From Willaertia magna (taxonomy: Eukaryota; Heterolobosea; Eutetramitea; Acrasida; Naegleriidae), in contig CADWAF010001427.1 in assembly GCA_902984215.1 (NCBI GenBank), positions 1 through 16,440 of the forward strand: 16,440 bases of DNA. Direction: 5' to 3'. The first letter of the stretch is position 1. Each line of letters starts with the position of its first letter. Of the stretch, positions 1 to 7,278 are shown piece after piece. A program made the position numbers and the translations under genes. The notes below the pieces were generated by a model. The model made no database searches and had not been told where the DNA came from. It saw only the letters and a program-made list of their open reading frames with translations.

Positions 1-3000
1 AAAAACAATACCTAAAGCAAAAACATCACTAGCTTTTAACATTTGTTCAAACTGTAAATTTTCTTTTGGTATCATTACATTTTCTTCCCTATTATTATTA
101 TTATTATTTTCTTCTTCTATATGTTGATTAAGATGTAATTGTTGATCTATTCTTTTCAATTCAGGAGACCAATACAATGAACTTCCTTTTAATAATTCAT
201 TCTTATCTGTAATTAATAAATTATTATTATTATTAGATAATTTCTTTGCTAAATCAAAATCAATTAAAATTGGATTATTTAAATCTTTTAATAAAATATT
301 ATTTAATTTAATATCTCTATGTACCATTTGATAATCATTATGTAAATAATTTAATGCATTTAATAATTGTTTCATAATTAAATATAAATTATTTCTATTT
401 ATAATTGTTTCATTTTCTAAATTATTATTTATTAATTTAAATAAATCACCATATCCATAGTAAGGCATAATCATACCACACCATTTTAAATTATTATTTT
501 GTAAATTTGTTTTTAAAATTGACCAATCCATTTCTTTTAAAGAATTTTTACAATTATTTAATTGATAATCAATTATTTGTTTTAATTCAAATGGTGAAAT
601 CTCAAATATATCAATTAATGGTATAATATTATTATGACGTATTGACATTTGTTGTAATGCTTCTTTTGTAATAATTTTTTTTTGATTTTTAACTGTTAAT
701 AATTTCATTACAATATGTGTATTATTATCAAAATAGTGATCTATACCTTTTAAAATATAACCATATGCTCCTCTAGATAAATAATCTTTAATTTCATATC
801 TATCATTTAATAAATATTGATAATTAATTGATTTCTTCTTTTGTTGTTTCTCTTCACTCTTTATTTCATTCTTATTATTATTACTATTTAAATTATTATT
901 ATTATGGTTAATCATATTATTATCTTTAATTGAAGATTCTAAATTGGAATCGAAATTGAAATCTTCATTATCGCCAGTACTGGAAAGAAATGATAATTGA
1001 TTGTTATTATTATTGTCATTTTCATCATATTCTTTAATACTACTAATAGTACTTATACTATTCATACTATTTTTATTATTAAAACTATCTTGTTGTTCTT
1101 CAATATCATCATGTTGATATGAACTAATAAATGATAAAGAAGAAACATTTTCAATTGAAGAAATAAATGACACTTCTTGTGTTTGTACTTCTTCTTTAGG
1201 TTGTTGTTGTTTGTTTAATTCTTGTTTCTGGTTATTATTATCTTCTTCATGAATGCTATGGGTACTAATAGTTGATAACATGTATTCTGACATTTCATTT
1301 GGTGAAGAAGGTGACATTTCTGTTATATTTTTAACGCTATTTGAAGTATTAATATTAATGTTATTGTAATTCTCTTTAATTAAACTATTTTCACGATAAG
1401 AAGATAATTCATCCAATTCTTTATCGTCATCATCTTTATCATCTTCTTTATTTAAATTATTATTATTAATAGAAACTTCATTATTATTGTTGTATTCAGA
1501 AATAAATGATAGACTACTAACAGAATCTATAAAACTTAAATCTTGATCATTCTTATTATTATTTACTGATAATGGAATGTTATTATTATTAATTTCAGAT
1601 TTGAAAGAGATAAATGAATTAAATTGATTTGAATCATGAAATCCACTTAATTCATTAATTGCAGAGATATTATTATTTGATTGATCATCACTACCTAAAG
1701 TCAATCTTTCACTTGTCAAATCACCATTCATTAAAGAAGTATTATTATTTGAAGATAATCTATCAATTCTCAAATTATTTACCAACATTACATTTTCTTT
1801 AGAAATTTCTAATTCTTCAATAAATTGTAATTCTTTCCAATTTAATCCATTATCTTTTGTAATTTCTATTTTTATATAATTTAAATTTGGATAACGATAA
1901 TTTCTATAATTGAATAAAATAAAATCTTTTAATTCTTCAATATTATCAAAATATTTGCTTTTTAATTTTCTTTTTAATTTTTGAAATGTTATTGTAAATA
2001 TAAAATATTTATCCAATGAAATTATTTCATTATTTAAATTAATTTTATTTTTATAAATTTTATGAAATTTCTTAATAAAAGATTCACCTAAAAATGTTAC
2101 AACAGAATCTCTAATTGTTTTACTTTTATGATTTAAAAAATTTTTAATAATAAAAGCAATTCCTTCTTTTCTATCATATTCACCAATTGTATTTTCTAAA
2201 TGTTTTAAATAAACATCTTTATTATTATGGTTAATTATTATTTCTTTAAAATTATTATTATTTGAACTAAAATCTACACTACTAATACTACTATTATTAT
2301 TATAATTTGATGAATCATTTATGTCACTTGTATTATTATTAATTACTTGTTGTTGATTACTTTTTTGTTTTACATAAAAAATAAATTTCTCCTTCTCAAC
2401 AGGTTTCATTGTACCAAAAAAATCGCATAAATTATCAAATAAATGACTTGCAACTAAACGATTATCTTCAATATTCTTTAAAGATTCAATTAAAAAAATA
2501 AAGAATCTATCTTTAAATAATTCTAAATAATTTAAATTTTTATTATTATCTAATTGATTTTGATACCATTCAATTAAAGTATTTCCAATTGTAATTAATA
2601 ATCCTAAACTTATTTTATTTTCATAAAATTTAATAGTTTCATTACTTCTTAAATTATTATTTGATGATGCTTGTTGTAAAACAAAATCATAACAAATATC
2701 AAATAAAATTTCCATAAAATCATTACAATTATATTTAATTAATTCACTTAAAAAATAATGTATTTGTAAAATTAAAGAAACATTATTTATATTTGTTTTT
2801 AAAAGTGCATTATTTACAATATCATATAATTCTGATTTTTCTAAATAAACAAAATTTAGATTATTTTTTCCTAATAAATAATAAATTAAAAATGTTTTTC
2901 CTCTACCCATCGGCATTGTTAATAAAGTAATTTTATTTACTAAAGTAACTGCAGAACTTCTAATTTGTTGACATAAAGCATTTAATAAAACATCAATTTC

Positions 3001-3153
3001 AATTGATGAAAGTGGATGTTTATTTTCTGGAGTATTTTGTTCATCATATGTGATTGTATTTGTGATTGGATCAAAAAGAAAACATGGCAAGTGAATAGAG
3101 AAATCGCCCAATAGAGTACTGTAGGCCAATAGCTGAGCTTGTTGCGCTTCCAT
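1..3153 (-). CDS. P-loop-like / protein kinase fusion, C-terminus cut by window edge
   Basis: This frame is open without introns for 1,051 codons from an A-rich ATG context and runs off the left edge. Residues 80-87 read MPMGRGKT, like helicase-type Walker A motifs (AxxGxGKT). No clear Walker B was seen. Residues about 100-480 are helical and unrecognised. Residues about 480-770 are Asn/Ser/acidic linker. The kinase domain starts near 781. It has a glycine loop with Ser in place of the first Gly (SRGAYG, 793-798), the ATP lysine in VMK (K817), catalytic HRDIKLNN (945-952), DFD instead of DFG (965-967), SPE in place of APE (996-998) and DVFALG (1043-1048). The motifs predict an active Ser/Thr-type kinase. 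The last helices lie outside the window. Inserts occur after strand beta4 and between SPE and DVF. Substrate and pathway are unknown. Confidence 0.88.
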   Translation of the reverse strand, partial: MEAQQAQLLAYSTLLGDFSIHLPCFLFDPITNTITYDEQNTPENKHPLSSIEIDVLLNALCQQIRSSAVTLVNKITLLTMPMGRGKTFLIYYLLGKNNLNFVYLEKSELYDIVNNALLKTNINNVSLILQIHYFLSELIKYNCNDFMEILFDICYDFVLQQASSNNNLRSNETIKFYENKISLGLLITIGNTLIEWYQNQLDNNKNLNYLELFKDRFFIFLIESLKNIEDNRLVASHLFDNLCDFFGTMKPVEKEKFIFYVKQKSNQQQVINNNTSDINDSSNYNNNSSISSVDFSSNNNNFKEIIINHNNKDVYLKHLENTIGEYDRKEGIAFIIKNFLNHKSKTIRDSVVTFLGESFIKKFHKIYKNKINLNNEIISLDKYFIFTITFQKLKRKLKSKYFDNIEELKDFILFNYRNYRYPNLNYIKIEITKDNGLNWKELQFIEELEISKENVMLVNNLRIDRLSSNNNTSLMNGDLTSERLTLGSDDQSNNNISAINELSGFHDSNQFNSFISFKSEINNNNIPLSVNNNKNDQDLSFIDSVSSLSFISEYNNNNEVSINNNNLNKEDDKDDDDKELDELSSYRENSLIKENYNNININTSNSVKNITEMSPSSPNEMSEYMLSTISTHSIHEEDNNNQKQELNKQQQPKEEVQTQEVSFISSIENVSSLSFISSYQHDDIEEQQDSFNNKNSMNSISTISSIKEYDENDNNNNNQLSFLSSTGDNEDFNFDSNLESSIKDNNMINHNNNNLNSNNNKNEIKSEEKQQKKKSINYQYLLNDRYEIKDYLSRGAYGYILKGIDHYFDNNTHIVMKLLTVKNQKKIITKEALQQMSIRHNNIIPLIDIFEISPFELKQIIDYQLNNCKNSLKEMDWSILKTNLQNNNLKWCGMIMPYYGYGDLFKLINNNLENETIINRNNLYLIMKQLLNALNYLHNDYQMVHRDIKLNNILLKDLNNPILIDFDLAKKLSNNNNNLLITDKNELLKGSSLYWSPELKRIDQQLHLNQHIEEENNNNNNREENVMIPKENLQFEQMLKASDVFALGIVF
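982..1617 (-). repeat. Six S-F-[IL]-[SD] short motifs in the kinase linker
   Basis: The low-complexity linker of the kinase contains six copies of a short motif, beginning at residues 513, 540, 549, 662, 674 and 721. They read SFIS, SFID, SFIS, SFIS, SFIS and SFLS. Four of the six are preceded by Leu, and most sit among Ser and acidic residues. They stand out as the hydrophobic points of an otherwise polar Asn/Ser-rich stretch, so they may be docking or phosphorylation motifs. That role is inference. Confidence 0.6.
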
Positions 3154-3424
3154 TTTTTGATTTTTTTTTAAAAATGAAATAGTTTTCTGTCAGCCAGTTA
3201 TCTCATCAACTGCTGGTTTTCTTGAGATCTTGCTCCGAAAGTTAAATGGTTTTGCATTTGAATAGTAAAATAATTAGTTTAATCATTTAATTGTTAGTTA
3301 AAATAATTCCATCATAATAATGGTGGTTTTTATTTTTTTTTTATTTATTGGGCTTTTGGTTGAAATTGGCGCCAATTTGGATTGATTAAATACAAAAAAA
3401 TTGTAAAGAGAACTATAGATACTC
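3154..3424. promoter_or_regulatory. Divergent intergenic promoter region
   Basis: These 271 bp separate the start codons of the minus-strand kinase and the plus-strand coiled-coil gene, so they must hold both promoters. Seen in it are a T-run next to the kinase start (an A-rich leader on the sense strand), oligo-T around 3331-3343, and a 16-bp palindrome at 3363-3378. No open frame or RNA gene was seen. Confidence 0.6.
3363..3378. promoter_or_regulatory. 16-bp palindrome with E2F-like core
   Basis: AAATTGGCGCCAATTT is a perfect inverted repeat. Its centre, TTGGCGCCAA, matches the E2F/DP family core (TTSSCGC-type) in both orientations. It stands out as a run of six G/C bases in very AT-rich DNA. 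It lies 47 bp before the ATG of the coiled-coil gene and 210 bp before the kinase start. Cell-cycle control through E2F is an inference from the match alone. Confidence 0.5.
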
Positions 3425-5791
3425 ATGCAAGCACTAGATGCAAACTACTCGCATGTAAAAGAGGCTTTGATTGTTTCAGCAGAAAGCCTATTGAAAGATC
3501 ATACTTCTTCCAGAACAGAAGAAGAAATTATAGTAAGTTTTAATTAAAAGCATTGATTTCTTAGTTGACCAAACTTTTTAGACTGGAAGAATTCAACAAC
3601 ATAACAATAAAAGAGATGAACTAGAAAGAAAGGCTAGTTTATTTAGCGATAAGATTAAAGTTTTAAGAGCTACCTTAGACGATAAACTCAAAGAGATAAA
3701 TACTTTTCAATATGGAATTGCTTTGCAGATGGCTACCATTAAAAAGTATGAAGAAAGTATTAAGGAGGCTAAACAACAAACTGATTCATTTCAAGTTGAA
3801 TATGAACAAATGTCTGACACGCAACAAAGGCTAGGTAAACAGTATGAACAACTAGGATCTGATTTTTCTTTAGAGGAGAAGAGAAAAGTAGACCTTACAA
3901 AATCTATTAAGGAGACTGTATCTGTTTGCAAGTTGTTAGATAAAGAGATAGAAAAACTTGATGAATCCAGAGCAGATTCTAAAAAGAAAGAGAAAATAAT
4001 CGAGATGAAGATTGAAAGCAATGAAAAGGAGATTGAAAGACGACTGGGTGTTTTGCAACAAAAGGTAAATGAAAAGCAAATTCAAATTGAAAAAGAAGAA
4101 GGCTTGAAGGTTAATATTCAAAATGCTTCTCAAAGAATTGAGGCAAAAGGATTAGAAATTACTAACATGAAATCGAATTTGGAATCGTTGAGAAATGATA
4201 AAGAAGAAGCTAAGGCTAGCTTTGAAAATAGAATGAAGGGAGCCTTTGAAGAGGTTGTAAATACCTTAGAAACCAATTTAAAGAATAGCAACGCTTGCAT
4301 AGACAACAGTAGAACAGAAATTAACTCGAAGAAAAACGAAGAGCTAGAGTTGACCAAAAAAATCGAACTATTAGAGGCTAACCTAAAGCAGGCTACAAAC
4401 AAAATCCAAATGAAATATAAAGAAAGAGAAGATATAGAGAAGGTAATTAGTGAGTTAAAATCTAATACTAATGAAAATAATGAATACATGTCAAGCCTTA
4501 GAAAAGAATTACAAGAAATAGAGTACTCAATCCAAGAATCAGAAAAAGAACTCACATCCAGGAAAGGTGAATTCAGTGAATGTATAAAGATAAAACAAGA
4601 AGAACTATCCTCAAAATTAAAAGAAAATGATACATTGAAAAGCTCCATTGAAACCCAAGAGGACATAATTGACTCTCTTAAAGAAGAAGAGAAAAAACAA
4701 AAAGAAAATCTAGAATCAAAGGAAGTAAGTTTTAACTTTAATTTTTTACATTTCTTACATTAAAAGAAACTAATCTTAGAAAAGGAGCAAGCAAAGAATG
4801 AAAAAGAACAAAGTATAGAATCAAAGAGGAAATTGAAACAAGAAGTTGTTCTCAAAATACAATCTACAGTAAAAGAAACAGAAAACTACATAAGTCTCAT
4901 TGAAGAAGAGAAAATGACTTTGGAAGCCCTCAATGTACAGGCCGAGCTTGCAGAAACCAACAAGAATTGGAAACTAAGGCTAGAGCAGGAAAAGGCAACT
5001 ATAGCAGCTTCTTTTACTGAGCTAAGCGAACGCTTCCAACAAACTTTACAAGAAGAATATGAAAACGAAATAAGAAAATACAAAGGAAATCAAGAATTTG
5101 ATCGAAACGAAGTATCTGAAATTAAATTGAATATTGACAGTCAATTGAACCAAAAGACCATTGAGTTTGAACGAGAAAGAAAAAAGAAGGTAAGTTTTTG
5201 ATACTTCTTTGGTTTAAAATTACATCATCACAGAGCAAAGAAATTGATGAATTAAAGCAACAGATAGAAAGTATGAAAAAGTCAATAACAACTGTAACTA
5301 CTTCTTCTAAGAAGTCCCCTCCACCTTTGAAGAATAAATCCAGTACAAGCAATGCTATGTTAGAAGAAGAAGAAGATATATTTATAACAGTAAGTTTTAT
5401 TAATTTTAATTTGTCAACACCTTCGCAAAAGCCTTCCCAAAAAGAAAGACAAAACTCAAAGGAAAAGGCTAAATTGACCAAGAAAAAAGAGAGTGTTAGA
5501 GAGGAACCTTTGCCAAAGAAAACTAAAGACATACAATCAAAGAAGAAAGAAACTAAGGAGATTTCAGCAAAGGAGACTAAGGAAATTTCTTCTAAGAAGG
5601 CACTTTCAAAAGATAACAAAGATAGTAAGAAGAGTAAAACATCAAAAGAGACAACTAATCAAACGAACTCCAGGAAGAAATCAAGTGAAGAGCCAACCAC
5701 CAAGAAAAGAAAAACAACTAAAGAAACACCAACCAAGAAGAAAGCAACAAGCAAATCTAGTAATCTCTCAATATTTGATTTCACTGATTAA
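3425..5791 (+). CDS. Long coiled-coil protein with Lys-rich, probably nuclear tail (5 exons)
   Basis: The model is exons 3425-3532, 3582-4724, 4767-5189, 5234-5389 and 5432-5791, giving 729 residues. All four introns are phase 0, have GTAAGT donors and are 42-49 nt long. The ATG at 3425 opens exon 1. Without the first splice the frame hits a stop, and the alternative acceptor at 3564 leads to a stop, which fixes the junction. Residues about 37-580 are almost continuous Glu/Lys/Gln/Leu-rich coiled coil with no visible catalytic motif. Residues about 580-720 are Lys/Ser/Thr-rich with NLS-like basic groups (KKRK, KKKATSK) and a tandem ETKEIS(A/S)K unit. The protein ends in SIFDFTD. The family is not recognised. 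The architecture resembles chromosomal, kinetochore or filament scaffolds. Its codon use is less AT-rich than in the neighbouring genes. Confidence 0.8.
3533..3581 (+). other. Intron 1 of coiled-coil gene (49 nt)
   Basis: Donor GTAAGT and acceptor TTTTTAG join two phase-0 exons. Its length is not a multiple of three and it contains an in-frame stop, so it must be removed. Confidence 0.85.
4725..4766 (+). other. Intron 2 of coiled-coil gene (42 nt)
   Basis: Donor GTAAGT follows ...SKE. The acceptor is TTAAAAG at 4766. The nearby AG at 4779 would give an early stop, so 4766 is the acceptor that keeps the coiled coil open. The intron holds an in-frame TAA. Confidence 0.8.
5190..5233 (+). other. 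Intron 3 of coiled-coil gene (44 nt)
   Basis: AAG|GTAAGT donor and ATCACAG acceptor, phase 0. An in-frame TGA shortly after the donor makes removal necessary. Confidence 0.85.
5390..5431 (+). other. Probable in-frame intron 4 of coiled-coil gene (42 nt)
   Basis: GTAAGTTTT donor and GCAAAAG acceptor, phase 0, exactly 42 nt and free of stops, so reading through adds 14 residues. The read-through segment (VSFINFNLSTPSQK) is hydrophobic at its start in an otherwise charged tail. The donor is identical in style to the three proven-by-frame introns. Confidence 0.7.
5549..5596 (+). repeat. Two tandem 24-nt units in the Lys-rich tail
   Basis: Two adjacent 24-nt units encode ETKEISAK and ETKEISSK. 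They differ at several third positions, so this is not a very recent duplication. Confidence 0.7.
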
Positions 5792-5794
5792 GCA

Positions 5795-5800
5795 TTTATT
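5795..5800 (-). terminator. AATAAA overlapping the stop codon of the mitochondrial protein gene
   Basis: On the minus strand the last codons read GAA AAA TAA ATG, so the AATAAA hexamer includes the TAA stop. It is a possible poly(A) signal. Cleavage 10-30 nt further on would fall inside the last exon of the opposing coiled-coil gene. Confidence 0.45.
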
Positions 5801-6860
5801 TTTCCTTAAAGTCAGCATCTAAAATTTCTGAAGTTGCCGCACCCTCTATTACGGTCTCCAAATCATCAAAAGACAATATAACTTCATCATTTTCCACTAT
5901 TTCAAACTTTTGGAAATTAGTCCAACCACCACGTGGTTCGTACATAGAATAGACAGCTAAAGTTAAGTCAACAATTGGTTTTAAATTCTTAGTTGCCTCA
6001 CTCTCCTCAAACTCAGCACCCAAGGTTGACTGAACCTTTTTCTTTAATTCATTAATTTTTTCCTTCTCCTTATCCCTCATTTCTCTTGCTATGTGAATAG
6101 GAATTTGACGAACATACATATTATTTGATGATCTAGCAGCTTGTAATTGATCTAAGTTTACTAAAATTTTATAACTAATGGAATCCTTAAATGAATGAGT
6201 TTTAGTATTTTCTCCCCGTTCCATTTTAGATTTTCTATCAGCATATTCCCATGATTCTTTCATTACGTTACTAATTACATTACTGTCACTTGCAAAAGAG
6301 ATGTCTACTAATTTCTCATAAATTACTGGATCATTATCTATAACTTTAAGACATTTTTCAAGCATTGAATCTATTTCAACTTGTTGTCCTTCCATTCTAG
6401 AAAAATAAGTTGGAGGATTATCAACTTCTTTTACTCTATATAATTCAGAAATTGGTATTGCATCTTTAATTAACATTTTAGAAAAAACATCATTATATCC
6501 TTTAATTCCTCTATAAAATCTTATAAATGATATTATTTTAATTATTCCACCAATTATTTTAAAAGGTAAAGTAATTAATCCAATAATAAATCTTAAAAAA
6601 GGATTTGTAATCATTCTATTTGAAGAAGATGTAGATCCTGATATAAATCTTTCTTGCTTAAATTGTTCTTCAAAATTTTTAAAAAACTCTTCGGGACTCA
6701 TACCAGGTCGAAAATCATTCTTTTTCTTTTGTTGAAATAATAAACTATTATTAATTGTTGAAAATTGACGTTGTGTAAAATGATTATGCTTTATTATGAA
6801 AGTATTTAAATTGTTTTTTAAAATTGATTTATTAGAACGTGTGGCTAATTGTCTAAACAT
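5796..6860 (-). CDS. Unrecognised mitochondrial membrane-anchored protein
   Basis: A single-exon frame of 354 residues starting in a TTTTTTAAATAATG-like, A/T-rich context. The N-terminus (MFRQLATRSNKSILKNN) has Arg/Lys and no acidic residues, and RQFSTI at 31-36 fits the R-X-F|S matrix protease cleavage rule, so import into mitochondria is well supported. Residues about 88-115 form one hydrophobic segment rich in Gly and Ile (IIGGIIKII), a probable inner-membrane anchor. Residues about 120-354 are soluble, mixed charged, with a Lys/Glu helix near 260-275 and a GGWTNFQKFEI stretch near the C-terminus. I do not recognise the family or any catalytic motif. A role in assembly or maintenance of a membrane complex is possible but unproven. 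Confidence 0.82.
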   Translation of the reverse strand: MFRQLATRSNKSILKNNLNTFIIKHNHFTQRQFSTINNSLLFQQKKKNDFRPGMSPEEFFKNFEEQFKQERFISGSTSSSNRMITNPFLRFIIGLITLPFKIIGGIIKIISFIRFYRGIKGYNDVFSKMLIKDAIPISELYRVKEVDNPPTYFSRMEGQQVEIDSMLEKCLKVIDNDPVIYEKLVDISFASDSNVISNVMKESWEYADRKSKMERGENTKTHSFKDSISYKILVNLDQLQAARSSNNMYVRQIPIHIAREMRDKEKEKINELKKKVQSTLGAEFEESEATKNLKPIVDLTLAVYSMYEPRGGWTNFQKFEIVENDEVILSFDDLETVIEGAATSEILDADFKEK

Positions 6861-7278
6861 TATTTTTTAATTTTTATTTTCCAATTTTAAAATTAACATT
6901 AAAAATAACTTCGGAAGCACAAGTGGAGCAACTCCTTTTAAAACAATCAAAATGTAAACTAGTTTTGCAATTACACAACTTGTGCAACAACTTCTATTAG
7001 AATCTACTGATGATACTTAGTCTTAAAAGATAACCATTCAAAAAGTTGAATTACCAACTTTAAATAACAATCACTTCAAATGGAAAAACAAAATTTAAAT
7101 TTCAACAAATTTTTTTTTCAATTTTCATTACTCCTTTATGGTTCTCTCATTGAATTGATTCACCTCTGAATTTTAGTTTCCCTAAAACTGTCAACGTGCA
7201 CTCTTCTTGTCACAATTCACTAAATATCATTCAAAAAAAAAAATAAAACGAATAAACAATTCATCCAAATATTAATTA
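6861..7278. promoter_or_regulatory. Divergent intergenic region between mitochondrial protein gene and formin
   Basis: These 418 bp lie between two divergent start codons. They hold oligo-A and oligo-T tracts (for example 7109-7118 and 7233-7243) typical of AT-rich promoters, and a weak inverted repeat with 7-bp arms at 7042-7048 and 7055-7061. No open frame, RNA gene or clear TATA box was recognised. Confidence 0.5.

Noticed and set aside
3561..3564. Alternative acceptor TTAG for intron 1 of the coiled-coil gene
   Set aside because: Joining at 3565 reaches a TAG stop after 19 codons.
4130..4666. Minus-strand open frames of up to 178 codons opposite the coiled-coil gene
   Set aside because: Ser/Phe/Leu-rich antisense of Glu/Lys codons; several overlap each other and none has a recognisable domain.
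7042..7061. Inverted repeat AAAGTTG...CAACTTT as a regulatory element
   Set aside because: Seven-bp arms of mostly A/T are expected by chance in this DNA.
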